A stretch of DNA of 64,000 nt from Lachnospiraceae bacterium (GCA_902363835.1 CABJBM010000016.1:93890-157889); one strand, 5' to 3'; positions 53,530 through 62,452 are shown, counted from the stretch's first letter. Numbers and translations are program-made. Notes: generated by a model not told the origin, from the sequence alone.

Positions 53530-54301
53530 CCTTGTGCACACCTCCCAAATAAGCCTCAATTACCCGTTCATTGTTCGCAATTTCCATCGGAAGTCCCTGG
53601 GCAATGGGTTTGCCGTGGTCTATTACGTAAATCCTGTCGGAAATATTCATAACTACGCTCATATCATGTTCAATGAGTAATACGGTGTATCCCTTTTGTT
53701 TCAGAGAGCGGATAAACAGCATCAGCTCCTCTGATTCCCGGGGATTCATACCTGCCGCCGGCTCATCCAGCAAAAGCAGCCTGGCGCCGGTGGCAATGGC
53801 TCTTGCGATTTCCAGTTTTCTCTGGTCTCCATAGGGCAAGTTGGAAGCATAATCATCTTTTCTGCCTTCCAGGCCTATGGACCGCAAAAGCTCAATGGCC
53901 TCAAATACCTTTTCATCTTCCTCTTTCCGGTATCTGGCTGTACGGAATGTGGAGTCAAAGAAGCTGTATGAGGTTTTTATGTGAGCCCCTATCAGCACAT
54001 TTTCTATGACACGCATATCCTGAAACAGACGGATATTCTGGAATGTCCGGGACATTCCTGCCATTACAATGTGTTTCGGCTTTTTATTCTGGATTTCTTC
54101 ACCGTTAAATACAATGGTGCCTTCATCCACCGGATACACGCCTGTCAGCATATTGAATACGGTTGTTTTTCCGGCACCGTTAGGCCCGATAATGGAAACC
54201 ACTTCCCCTTTGTTTACCTCAAAGCTCACTTCTTCCACCGCAACAATACCGCCAAATCGTTTTGTAATTCCCTTTACGGATAAACATCCATTGTCAGCCA
54301 T
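53513..54301 (-). CDS. livG: Liv-type ABC transporter ATPase, LivG
   Basis: The 262-residue ATPase shows GPNGAGKTT (about 38-46), the Q-loop, LPYGDQRKLEIARAI as signature, LLLDEPAAGMNPRESEEL and LLIEHDMSVVM. The MNPRE Walker-B extension and the insert FFDSTFRTARYRKEEDE are typical of LivG. It works with LivF to drive the LivHM channel. It overlaps livM by eight bases. Confidence 0.94.
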   Translation of the reverse strand: MADNGCLSVKGITKRFGGIVAVEEVSFEVNKGEVVSIIGPNGAGKTTVFNMLTGVYPVDEGTIVFNGEEIQNKKPKHIVMAGMSRTFQNIRLFQDMRVIENVLIGAHIKTSYSFFDSTFRTARYRKEEDEKVFEAIELLRSIGLEGRKDDYASNLPYGDQRKLEIARAIATGARLLLLDEPAAGMNPRESEELMLFIRSLKQKGYTVLLIEHDMSVVMNISDRIYVIDHGKPIAQGLPMEIANNERVIEAYLGGVHKDAEDN

Positions 54302-55343
54302 TCTCTCCTGCCTCCTCCGTACCCGCTGTCTTAAGCTTTTCTCTTACCTGTTTTGATAATTGATAGGGAAGCTGGGATTTCCAGCCCAGGATCCCCTGAG
54401 GCCGGAAGCGCATCATGACAACCAGAATCACGCCGTATAATACAAACCGGTAAACCATGAGGACTCTGGACACCTCCGGAAGGGCGATTAAAATGGCTGC
54501 CCCAAGGAACATTCCCCTGATGGTCCCCATACCTCCCAGAATTACGATGGAAAGGATCAAAGTCGATACATCAAAATTAAAGGTATTGGGATCTACGTAT
54601 CCAATGAGCGTCGCATACAGCCCTCCGGCAGCAGCACAGATGCATGCGGACAATACAAAAGCCAGGATTTTATAGTAGGTGGTATTAATCCCCATCATAA
54701 CGCTGGCCAGTTCATCCCCTTTGATGGCCTGAAGAGCCCTGCCGGTTTTAGATTTAATAAGAACCAGGCAGAAAACCGTGCAGATAACCAGAATGACCAT
54801 CACCAGATAATAAAGCCCATGATTTGCTATTGTTAGTTTCATGCCAAAGAAGGCTGGTTTGGGAATATTCTTCACTCCAAGGGTTCCATTGGTGACGGTC
54901 GCCCAGTTCATGGCAATCATTTTAATAATTTCCCCAAATCCCAAGGTAACAATGGAAAGATAGGTACCGGTCAGGCGAAGAGTTGGAAGCCCCAGAAGGA
55001 TTCCTACCAGCCCTGCCACCACCATGCCAAACAACATGGAAGGAAAGAAACTCCAGCCCAGCTTTACGGCACATAAAGAAGCTGTATACGCCCCGATGGC
55101 AACAAACCCGGCATGTCCCAGAGAGACCAGGCCCGTGTAGCCGGTGAGAATATTAAGACCAAGGCCGAACATGGCATATACTGCCATTTTTACAATTACG
55201 GTCAGGAAATACTGATTGTTCACTCCCTTTGGAAGCAGGCACAAAAATACTGCCAACAGGATCAGGAGTGTTTTCTGGTATTTACTCACAAAGCTTTCAA
55301 ACTGAAATAAAAAGCTGTGTTTTTCAATTTTTGTATTTGTCAT
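54294..55343 (-). CDS. livM: Liv-type ABC transporter permease, LivM
   Basis: The 349-residue membrane subunit has about ten spans. Family marks are YTGLVSLGHAGFVAIGAYTA (about 68-87), LPTLRLTGTYLSIVTLGFGE (about 118-137) and the EAA-like AIKGDELASVMMGINTTYYK. The C-terminal tail MMRFRPQGILGW is also typical. It starts four bases after livH. Confidence 0.93.
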   Translation of the reverse strand: MTNTKIEKHSFLFQFESFVSKYQKTLLILLAVFLCLLPKGVNNQYFLTVIVKMAVYAMFGLGLNILTGYTGLVSLGHAGFVAIGAYTASLCAVKLGWSFFPSMLFGMVVAGLVGILLGLPTLRLTGTYLSIVTLGFGEIIKMIAMNWATVTNGTLGVKNIPKPAFFGMKLTIANHGLYYLVMVILVICTVFCLVLIKSKTGRALQAIKGDELASVMMGINTTYYKILAFVLSACICAAAGGLYATLIGYVDPNTFNFDVSTLILSIVILGGMGTIRGMFLGAAILIALPEVSRVLMVYRFVLYGVILVVMMRFRPQGILGWKSQLPYQLSKQVREKLKTAGTEEAGENG

Positions 55344-55346
55344 ATT

Positions 55347-56222
55347 TTATACCTTCGTGATCCCTTTCTTTCCGAACAAACCATTGGGTCTTACGATCAG
55401 AACAATAATCAATATGATAAATGCCATGGAATCCCGATAAGTCGATCCAAGAACAGTGGCAGCCATTGATTCCGACACGCCTACTACCAGGCCGCCGATA
55501 ATTGCCCCCGGAAGACTTCCGATCCCTCCAAGTACTGCTGCCGCAAATGCTTTTAACCCGGCCATGAAGCCCATATTCGGATAGACGATCTGGTAATAGC
55601 TTCCAACCAGAGAGCCTGCAATTGCTGCGGATATGCCGCTTAAAAAGAAAGTAAATGAAATAACAAAGTTCACATTAATCCCCATTAAATTAGCAGCTTT
55701 GGGATTCTGTTCCGCAGCTCTCATTGCCAGCCCGATTTTTGTATAGAATACAATGCCCACCAGAACCAGCATAAGGATCAGGGAAACCACACACATTCCG
55801 ATCTGCGTGGAGGAAACAACAATTTTTCCCATCTGCAGGGTTCCAAAATCAAACAAAGCCGGAAAAGCTCTTTTTTCACTTCCGAAAAATGCAATGAGAA
55901 GATTTGTCACAATATTGGAAATTCCAATGGTGGTAATCAATGAGGCAATGGGAATGGATTTCTTCTTTCTGAGAGGTTCCAGAGCGAGCTTGTCAATTGC
56001 CACACCCAAAACGCCTGTCAGCAGCATGCTGGCAATCAGTCCGGGAATGATTCCGAACCGGAGGCCAATGAAAACCATTGCTGTCTGAGCACCGAACGCA
56101 TAAATGGAACCATGGGAAAAATTGACCAGTCTGAGAATTCCGAACACCAATGAATATCCGACTGCAATGAGAGCATATCCCATTCCCAATGCCAGTCCAT
56201 TAAATATCTGTTGTGCAATCAT
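55347..56222 (-). CDS. livH: Liv-type ABC transporter permease, LivH
   Basis: The 291-residue permease has about eight spans, with the family opening QQIFNGLALGMGYALIAVGY, VFGILRLVNFSHGSIYAFGA and the loop MRAAEQNPKAANLMGINVNF. The end IVRPNGLFGKK is normal. AAAGGTG precedes the ATG. It pairs with LivM; the substrate is defined by the LivJ-like protein upstream. Confidence 0.93.
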   Translation of the reverse strand: MIAQQIFNGLALGMGYALIAVGYSLVFGILRLVNFSHGSIYAFGAQTAMVFIGLRFGIIPGLIASMLLTGVLGVAIDKLALEPLRKKKSIPIASLITTIGISNIVTNLLIAFFGSEKRAFPALFDFGTLQMGKIVVSSTQIGMCVVSLILMLVLVGIVFYTKIGLAMRAAEQNPKAANLMGINVNFVISFTFFLSGISAAIAGSLVGSYYQIVYPNMGFMAGLKAFAAAVLGGIGSLPGAIIGGLVVGVSESMAATVLGSTYRDSMAFIILIIVLIVRPNGLFGKKGITKV

Positions 56223-56271
56223 ATATTCACCTTTCTGCGGGAACAGCGGATCACCATTCCCGCCGCTTAAA

Positions 56272-57468
56272 CTAATTCATCTTGACAAACTTTCCATCCT
56301 TAATCGTAACCTTGTTAAACTGCTTATCAACATCACCCTGTTCATCGAACTTGATATTGCCGGTTACACCTTTGTAAGTGATTTCATTCAGCTTGTCCCT
56401 CACTGCTTCAGAATCCGTAGTGCCTGCCTCTTTCATGGCTGTTAAAAGGATTCCTACAGAGTCATAAGCCTGGGAAGTAAGGGCTGAGGGTGCACTTCCA
56501 TAAACTTGTGTGAATTTATCAACATATGTCTTTACATCCGGATCATCTGATTCTGAGAAGAAAATAACCGGGAAACAGACTCCCTCTACCGCTTCCTCAC
56601 CCAGCTGGATTAATTGCTGGCTGTATGCATTGGAAAATCCTACGATTGCAATATCAGGATTAATATTCTTATACTGCTTTGCAACAGGAGCAACCAGATT
56701 ATACATGCCGCAGCAGATTACTACATCCGCTCCTGCCTCATTTAACTTTGTAATGGCCGGTGTATAGTCATCAGAGCCTTCCATTACCTCTTCATGTGCA
56801 ACTACTTTTACATTAGGATCATTTAAATCTGCAATCAGATCTTTGATAATGCCTGAAGTATTGGTTCCCCAGTCCGTCATAATGGAAATAATGCCAATAT
56901 TCTTCTTTCCAAGATCATGGACAGCTATATCAACAGAGGCCGCACCTTCCTTTGATATGACCGTATTATTTCTAAAAATATAATTTCCTATTTTAGAATA
57001 ATCCGGGTGAGAAGCAGAAGGAGAAATCTCAATGATTTTGTTTTCCTGGTAAATAGGAGCCGCCGTCATACAGACTCCGGAAGAGAAATGACCGATGACA
57101 CCACTGATATCACCATCGGAAACAATTTTCTGGGCAATGGTTGTTGCTTCTTCGGAAGTATTTTTATCATCATAAGGTACAATTTCAATCTTCTTCCCAA
57201 GAACTCCCCCCTGCTCATTCCACTGGTCAGCCATCAGCTTTGCCGCATTTGTAAAACCGATGCCGTACTCGGAATTATCTCCTGTCATAGGCGCTGCCAC
57301 CGCAATTTTTATGGCTCCTTCCCCTGCCTGTGCTTTCGCCCCTCCGGATTGTGCACCGGAAGTATTTTGAGCTTCGCCCGTACTCTGTCCATTTGTCTGA
57401 GCGCATCCTGCCAGCATACCTGCCAACATCATCATAACCAATGAATACCTGATAAACCCCTTTTTCAT
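56272..57468 (-). CDS. Liv-type amino-acid-binding lipoprotein (LivJ-like)
   Basis: The 398-residue protein has a lipoprotein signal with Cys22 in MLAGCAQ, then a Gly/Gln/Ala-rich linker, then a type I periplasmic-binding fold (IKIAVAAPMTGDNSEYGIGF, GVIGHFSSGVCMTAAPIYQE). The GHFSSGVC stretch corresponds to the ligand carboxylate/amine loop of LivJ (usually GxxxS), which supports binding of an amino-acid-like compound. It follows the cysteine-desulfidase-family gene by about 40 bp and begins the transport part of the operon. Confidence 0.92.
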   Translation of the reverse strand: MKKGFIRYSLVMMMLAGMLAGCAQTNGQSTGEAQNTSGAQSGGAKAQAGEGAIKIAVAAPMTGDNSEYGIGFTNAAKLMADQWNEQGGVLGKKIEIVPYDDKNTSEEATTIAQKIVSDGDISGVIGHFSSGVCMTAAPIYQENKIIEISPSASHPDYSKIGNYIFRNNTVISKEGAASVDIAVHDLGKKNIGIISIMTDWGTNTSGIIKDLIADLNDPNVKVVAHEEVMEGSDDYTPAITKLNEAGADVVICCGMYNLVAPVAKQYKNINPDIAIVGFSNAYSQQLIQLGEEAVEGVCFPVIFFSESDDPDVKTYVDKFTQVYGSAPSALTSQAYDSVGILLTAMKEAGTTDSEAVRDKLNEITYKGVTGNIKFDEQGDVDKQFNKVTIKDGKFVKMN

Positions 57469-57506
57469 AACTGAAACTACCTTCCTTTCTCTTATCTGAA
57501 TTGTTT

Positions 57507-58775
57507 TTATGAACCCTGAACCATAATGTTAAGGATTACCTCATCCGTTTCTTTCATCCCATCCTTTGCCAGTGTGATGACCCCATCCACTGTCTTTTGA
57601 ACGTTCTCTTTTACAATCCCTTCTCCCGGAAGAAAAACATGTCCGTTCATGGATAAATAACTTGCCATAATTGCCGCATCCACACTGGAAGCAATTTTGG
57701 CCGCACAGGAAGCACTTGCTCCATCACATACAATTCCCGAGGTATTTGCCAGGGTATTGATAATTGTATGTTCAATCTGTTTCCTTGTTCCTCCCATTAA
57801 ATAAGTGATCCCTGCCCCGGCTCCGGCCGCTGCACTGACCGCTCCACAATAGGCCGACAATCTGCCCATACGGTATTTCTGGTAAATAGCGATCAGGTTG
57901 CTGAGCACCAGGGCACGATATAACTCTTCTTCACTGCTCCTGAGAGTTTTCGCATATTCAATAACCGGAAGAGATACGGTCATTCCCTGATTTCCGCTGC
58001 CCGAGTTAATTACTACCGGTAATTCGCATCCGTTCATGCGGGCATCAGACCCTGCAGCCGCTACTGCCTTTGCTCTGACTTTCACGTCATCCCCATACAC
58101 TTCAAGAAGCGTCTTTCCAATCTGGGCCCCGTAGCAATTGGAAAGCCCGTCACGCGCTATATTGGTATTGCATTCAATCTGTTCTTGTATCAGCCTCCTT
58201 ATTTTTTTAATGTTGACCTGTTCTGTAAATTCAAATATGGAATCCATATTCAAACAGCTGTAATCTACCTGATCTTCTTCAGCCGCCAGCTTCTCTTCAA
58301 AGAGAATCTGTCCGTTTTTCTCAATTTTGATAATGCCAAGATGAGTTCTCAGCAGTTCTACCTTTACCTCGTTCTTCCCCTGCTCCATGGTTACAACAAT
58401 ATGAAGCTTTTCCCGGGTATCCAAAAGTTCCACCTGGCATATTTTTTCCTGGATCATCAGCTTTGCGATATGTAAGTCCTGTTCCATTACAGTTGTCAAG
58501 ACTTCCAGCCCCCTGTCAGGATCCCCTCCCACTGCTCCCACTGCAGCGGCAGCCTCAATGCCTCTCATACCGCCAGTCATGGGAACCACTACCGCTTTTG
58601 CATTTTTAATAATATTTCCGCTGCATGATATTGTGATTTTTTCAGGGACAACCCCCAGGTGCCTTTTTGCTGTTGCACTTGCATATGCAATTGCTATGGG
58701 CTCTGTACACCCCAGCGCCTTTACCAGCTCACTTTCTAAAATGTGAATCAGCTGCTTTTCTGTTACTTTCTGCAT
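57507..58775 (-). CDS. cyuA: L-cysteine desulfidase family protein (CyuA/UPF0597)
   Basis: The 422-residue enzyme belongs to the serine-dehydratase-alpha-like UPF0597 family. In Methanocaldococcus and E. coli (CyuA/YhaM) members carry an Fe-S cluster and break L-cysteine into pyruvate, ammonia and sulfide. Candidate cluster cysteines are Cys23 in ALGCTEPIAIAYA, Cys in SAYCGAVSAAAGAGAG, and the pair in GIVCDGASASCAAKIASS. The ATG at 58775 has GGAGG four to five bases upstream; the longer frame lacks a site. It is the first gene of the long minus-strand unit. The substrate need not be cysteine itself. Confidence 0.88.
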   Translation of the reverse strand: MQKVTEKQLIHILESELVKALGCTEPIAIAYASATAKRHLGVVPEKITISCSGNIIKNAKAVVVPMTGGMRGIEAAAAVGAVGGDPDRGLEVLTTVMEQDLHIAKLMIQEKICQVELLDTREKLHIVVTMEQGKNEVKVELLRTHLGIIKIEKNGQILFEEKLAAEEDQVDYSCLNMDSIFEFTEQVNIKKIRRLIQEQIECNTNIARDGLSNCYGAQIGKTLLEVYGDDVKVRAKAVAAAGSDARMNGCELPVVINSGSGNQGMTVSLPVIEYAKTLRSSEEELYRALVLSNLIAIYQKYRMGRLSAYCGAVSAAAGAGAGITYLMGGTRKQIEHTIINTLANTSGIVCDGASASCAAKIASSVDAAIMASYLSMNGHVFLPGEGIVKENVQKTVDGVITLAKDGMKETDEVILNIMVQGS

Positions 58776-59391
58776 GTTCCTCCTATCTACTGTGCCGCCA
58801 GCAAACAGTTGATATTTCATTTTTAATGGTCTGATTTTGCTTAGCTTTTATGGTTAAAGTATACCATCTGCCCTTTCACAATGCAATTGATTTTTGTGTA
58901 ATTTAACCAAATATAATTATTTTCAGCGTTTTTATTGGTTATTTTATACATTTCTTTCGTTTATTTTATAAGTTTTACATAGATATCTATACTAAAATGT
59001 ATCATTTTGACACACCTATTTTTATTAAGTATGCAACAGGAAAATCGGTTGATCAATTAATGCAGTGTTGGGGAAATGGAAGATATGGCTAACATAAACT
59101 TTTTGCCGGCTGAATGGATTATGACAATTAAAAAAGAATAAAAGTAAAGTATTTGAAAAGAGAGTTTTACTGCTAACAAATACCTTTTGACTGACTTTCT
59201 CTTATATTCACAAGGCTGGAAAACAGGCAAAGAAATCCATTATTTGAGATAGAATAAATCAAAGGAAGCTAAAGTCAGGAGAAATGCAGGGCAAGCAGCA
59301 AGACTGGTGAAAAATGCCTTGGTTGGAATTGTGTGATAAAAATGAGATATTAAATCCATTGATTGTTCGCAATTATGAGAGTTAATGAATC
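58776..59391. other. Long non-coding or decayed stretch upstream of cyuA
   Basis: About 600 AT-rich bases. The part next to 58775 must hold the promoter of the cyuA-liv-dha unit. Plus-strand fragments such as MANINFLPAEW (near 59087) and AGQAARLVKNALVG (near 59290) have coding-like composition but are bounded by stops and lack starts; they look like eroded genes. Nothing else was recognised. Confidence 0.3.
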
Positions 59392-59643
59392 ATGCTTTCC
59401 TACAATTGGGAAGAAGGCGAAATCAGCTAATATCCATTGAAAGATAGATGGGATAAGTATTATGTCAACTGCATAGATTATTTTGAAATGGATAGAAAAA
59501 CAAGGACATTATCTGTTGAGCTTGAAAATAGTATTGGAGATGATAAAGAAAATTACATCAATATTCCTCAGATGTCTAAGTTAATCGACAAACGTATTTA
59601 CAATAAAGAAGTTAATGGTTATGTAAAACTGAAAATTGAATAA
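59392..59643 (+). pseudogene. Nonsense-bearing, 5'-truncated paralogue of the protein at 62078-62452
   Basis: Read through one TAA (about 59428-59430), the frame gives EGEIS-stop-YPLKDRWDKYYVNC and ends NKEVNGYVKLKIE. The intact protein encoded at 62078-62452 has NITQYPLEDVLDKFYCHI and ends NKEIEGYIKLIIE. The stop stands exactly where the intact copy has Gln before YPL, a single CAA-to-TAA change. The 5' part of the paralogue is missing. The piece after the stop could in principle still be translated from a TTG (59437), but there is no good ribosome site. Confidence 0.7.
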
Positions 59644-59714
59644 TCATGTACCCTGTGCTCTCCAGTATGTAACCATTAAATAGAAGTGGTAATAATTTAC
59701 AAGATATATATTAT

Positions 59715-59875
59715 GAGTGTCTGCCGCAAAGGCAGAGTTGCGTTAGAATTGCGGCGGAACCTATCCTACCCGTCAAGGCTGGTAAACGGGTAAAAACAAT
59801 ATAGAAACTGAATCCGATAGGGAAATAGCTTAAGCGGTTTAATGATCATCCCGGTCTGCCCTCAAAAGGACATTT
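59715..59875 (+). ncRNA. Structured RNA, resembling the raiA motif
   Basis: A 161-base region folds into a closed multi-stem RNA. GAGTGTC (59715-59721) pairs with GACATTT (59869-59875, with G-U pairs). GCCGCAA (59723-59729) pairs with TTGCGGC (59749-59755), or alternatively CTGCC pairs with GGCAG. CCTATC (59760-59765) pairs with GATAGG (59816-59821). TACCCGT (59767-59773) pairs with ACGGGTA (59786-59792). Unpaired stretches are purine-rich (TAGAA, GAAACTGAAT, GGGAAATAGC) on the plus strand. The sequence TTAATGATCATCC and the layout recall the raiA RNA of Firmicutes, which in Clostridium acetobutylicum is linked to sporulation and aggregation. The name is from memory, and the usual neighbours raiA or comFC are absent. 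Confidence 0.6.
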
Positions 59876-59927
59876 TCGTAAAACAATAAATAGTGAAATC
59901 CCTGATAAAACCTAGATTTCCACCTCC

Positions 59928-60115
59928 AATTAAAAAAAGCGGGGGACGGGACTCCAATATTACTGCTGTCCGCAAACCTACATAAAACAAGGAGGAACGC
60001 ACACTGTTTAACGAGTGTCTACAGCTTGTCTACAACTTTGTATTATTGTTGGATTTTATGTTAGGATAGATCAAGGGTAGCACAGGAATAATACTTGCTC
60101 TTGATCTATCCACTT
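59928..60115 (-). repeat. tRNA-Gly 3'-end remnant A with adjacent degraded coding tail
   Basis: At 59932-59955 AAAAAAAGCGGGGGACGGGA and following bases match the tRNA-Gly end at 63797 (AAAAAAAGCGCGAGACGGGA) with few differences. About 150 bp farther, TACTTGCTCTTGATCTATCC matches ACGCTTGCCCTTGACCTATC in remnant B (near 61410), and both encode DRSRAS on the minus strand. It looks like an old attachment site beside a lost integrase 3' end; the integrase idea is inference. Confidence 0.45.
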
Positions 60116-60145
60116 CTGATTTTATACGCTGCTCCTGGCGGTTTA

Positions 60146-61018
60146 TTAGTTTTTCCAAGCTTTGTTTTTCATACAAATCATTTTCTTTTCCTCAACACCA
60201 ATATCTTTTGCAATTACATCACATTTGGTCATCAGCAGGAAATAGATATTTTTATTTTCTTCACTCAAGCATTCATAATTTGCTTGCCCTTTGGCAATTA
60301 TTACATCAGCCTTTGTATAAACTTCCTGGAATGCAGGACTCGTTCGATTAAGGACAGTCCCAAGAGAACCATCCCCATTATCTACAACCTCTGCATATTC
60401 ATCAATCCCTACAGAATATGCATCTTCAGATATAGAATCATTTACCACAGGTTTCCCTCGTACTCCAAATTGCAGTTTTACATTAGGATTCAGTTCCTTA
60501 ATTTTTTTTAAAAGAATCTTATCCATACAGATTTCCCCACAATTATCACCTAAATATAACAAAGTTCCTGCATTTGAAATATCTTTCATTAGCGCATGAG
60601 AATCATCAATTGCTAATTCCAATTGTTCCATTTTTTCAAAGCAATCATAAATATCCTCTAATAACGTATTATGTATAGGATTGAAGTCTATGATATTACC
60701 AACAATAGCATATCGGATTGCTAACATAAACGAATTTTCAGCCTGCTCAATCTTCCTCTCAAATTCAGGTAACAATTCCATAAACATAGTATTGTAGTAA
60801 TTTCTGGTTTCTTTATATGGGTCTGGATTATTGGTATGTCTTTTTATCATGTCAAAGATTTCACCTATAATTTCCGGAGTAGTTTCATCAAAATTCATTT
60901 TGCTAAGATAAGTAAAAACTTCTCTTAATAACTCTTCCTTTGTATTAACTCCGGTGATATTTGCTACTTTAATAACCTGGTTAACAACACATGGTAAACA
61001 TTTATCATGTAATCTCAT
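60146..61018 (-). CDS. DUF89 damage-control phosphatase family protein
   Basis: The 290-residue protein belongs to the DUF89/ARMT1-like family of metal-dependent phosphatases that remove phosphate from damaged or surplus sugar phosphates and cofactor fragments. It has the CxxC of the stand-alone microbial branch (KCLPCVV, Cys7 and Cys10), the metal-binding LLYLGDNCGEICMDK (about 152-166), FGVRGKPVVNDS (about 182-193) and AKGQANYE. GAGG precedes the ATG. It is alone between two tRNA-end remnants, so it may be cargo of an old island, although its codon use does not look strongly different. Confidence 0.85.
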   Translation of the reverse strand: MRLHDKCLPCVVNQVIKVANITGVNTKEELLREVFTYLSKMNFDETTPEIIGEIFDMIKRHTNNPDPYKETRNYYNTMFMELLPEFERKIEQAENSFMLAIRYAIVGNIIDFNPIHNTLLEDIYDCFEKMEQLELAIDDSHALMKDISNAGTLLYLGDNCGEICMDKILLKKIKELNPNVKLQFGVRGKPVVNDSISEDAYSVGIDEYAEVVDNGDGSLGTVLNRTSPAFQEVYTKADVIIAKGQANYECLSEENKNIYFLLMTKCDVIAKDIGVEEKKMICMKNKAWKN

Positions 61019-61213
61019 AATAATACCTCTTTCGTTTATATTTCTTATTTATTAATTTCTAACACCATAATATCGTACCGTTCATATATCAGCGTAACAA
61101 AAAATCCCAAGAATTTCAAGGAATTTGCATCCTGAATACTATTCTTGGATATATCTATAATCCACTAAGGGAAAAACAAGGGGAACTATATACAAGCTGA
61201 CAGACAAAAAAAA

Positions 61214-61277
61214 GCGGAAATCCTTTAAAATAAAGGCTTCCGCTACAAATAAAAAAAGTGCGAGACGAAACTCGAAC
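61214..61277. repeat. Direct repeat B: tRNA-Gly 3' end plus terminator, degenerate copy
   Basis: This 64-bp segment matches 63760-63823 at 56 positions without gaps. It contains the GCGGAAA...TTTCCGC-type hairpin that follows the real tRNA-Gly and its last 20 bases (TGCGAGACGAAACTCGAAC versus CGCGAGACGGGACTCGAAC). The two copies lie 2,546 bp apart in the same direction, as expected for the two ends of an element inserted at a tRNA 3' end. Confidence 0.7.
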
Positions 61278-61440
61278 TCCATCATCATTCCAAAAACGCA
61301 GTAAATACAGGAGGTTTAAGAGTCGCTCTTCTGGACTCTCCCCCATACTCTCCCTCCATATTTTAACTTTTAAAAGAAAAGCTTTCAAAGATTCCGCAAG
61401 AATAACGCTTGCCCTTGACCTATCCGTAAAAAACTCTAGT
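61278..61440 (-). pseudogene. Degraded coding tail next to repeat B
   Basis: Minus-strand fragments read DRSRASVILAESLKAFLLKV, then lose frame. The DRSRAS segment recurs beside remnant A. Position at a tRNA attachment site suggests an integrase C-terminus, but no catalytic motif remains, so this is only a suggestion. Confidence 0.3.
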
Positions 61441-61521
61441 CATTTCAAAATATGAAAATGCTTGATCAGGATACTTTCCTCTTATTAATATACTCTTTAA
61501 ATAATCATAATGTACCCTAAA

Positions 61522-61713
61522 TCATAATATTTCCTGGACTCTCCCCACTTGTCCATTTGTTAACATTACTTTGATACCATGAGGGTGAAAGCTACTGTTT
61601 GTCAGTATTTTTCCAACGATTCCCTCTGTCAGTTTTCCGGTTCTTTGGTCAGATTTCAATACAATTTTTACCGCAGCACCTATTTTAATATCAATTCTAT
61701 TTTGTCCGTTCAT
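61522..61713 (-). CDS. ywbE: YwbE family protein
   Basis: The 63-residue protein matches YwbE of Bacillus: GAAVKIVLKSDQRTGKLTEG, the HPHGIKV segment in the middle, then LTNGQVGRVQEIL at the end. It is a small beta-rich protein of unknown function conserved in Firmicutes. GAGGAG precedes the ATG at 61713. It stands alone inside the segment flanked by tRNA-end repeats. Confidence 0.88.
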   Translation of the reverse strand: MNGQNRIDIKIGAAVKIVLKSDQRTGKLTEGIVGKILTNSSFHPHGIKVMLTNGQVGRVQEIL

Positions 61714-62077
61714 TTTTCTCCTCATTTTAGCATCAGTTAGTTTATAATAAATTGTTTTACACGTTGAAGTTTATCATATTACCTTTATGAAAAACATTTC
61801 CATAGACGGTTTAAAATTAGGGACATTAATAATCAACCCTTCTGAATTATAATACCCCATTTTATCTCTGATTTTCTTTTCAAATTCACTTTGAGATAAG
61901 TGCTTATCTAATTTAAACTAAAAATCTATATCTTATTGCACATATCTAATACTTATCATATTTTTATCACCGTAAGTTCTTATTCATCAGTTTTATTCTT
62001 TTGAATTTTTAGTAACCTTCATAAATATAGTGAGAAGTTCAAAATCCCATGCAAATTGGAATTTAACTCTCTTTTCT
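61714..62077. other. AT-rich intergenic stretch
   Basis: No gene, RNA or repeat was recognised. It must contain the ywbE promoter on the minus strand (a TAAACTAACTGATGC-type stretch near 61735-61745). Confidence 0.3.
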
Positions 62078-62452
62078 TTATTCAATAATAAGTTTTATGT
62101 ATCCTTCAATTTCTTTGTTATATACATGTTTCCCAATTAAAGAACGTAGGTTTCTAATATCCACTAAATCGGGGCTTGCAAATTCTTGATAACACTTTTG
62201 GGAATCAACTGTATTTAGTTCTTCGTAAAAATCCGAAATATGACAATAGAATTTATCGAGTACATCTTCTAAAGGATATTGTGTTATATTACTTGAATTA
62301 GCCCCCTCATTAAATTCTGGCTCTTGAATAAATGATAGTGAAGTTACATATAAACTCTTATCATTTACTTTTGCTTCATATATTCCATCTTCAATTTCAG
62401 AATACATAACACTGTTATATTTGTTCGCATTATAACTTTCGATTTGTTTCAT
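62078..62452 (-). CDS. Hypothetical 124-residue protein, intact paralogue of the pseudogene at 59392
   Basis: GGAG with proper spacing precedes the ATG at 62452. The protein is acidic, soluble and without signal peptide. Its C-terminal 65 residues (from about YPLEDVLDKFY to YIKLIIE) are similar to the broken copy at 59392-59643. I do not recognise the family. Size, acidity, duplication and location in a decaying accessory region are like those of immunity proteins of contact-toxin systems, but no toxin is visible, so no function is assigned. Confidence 0.6.
   Translation of the reverse strand: MKQIESYNANKYNSVMYSEIEDGIYEAKVNDKSLYVTSLSFIQEPEFNEGANSSNITQYPLEDVLDKFYCHISDFYEELNTVDSQKCYQEFASPDLVDIRNLRSLIGKHVYNKEIEGYIKLIIE

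Noticed and set aside
59715..59875. Group II intron domain or cobalamin riboswitch
   Set aside because: No domain V-type hairpin and no reverse transcriptase; no B12-box-like sequence and no downstream gene on the same strand within reach.
60095..60511. Plus-strand open frame of 138 codons
   Set aside because: Antisense to the DUF89 gene, whose motifs are intact; no ribosome site.
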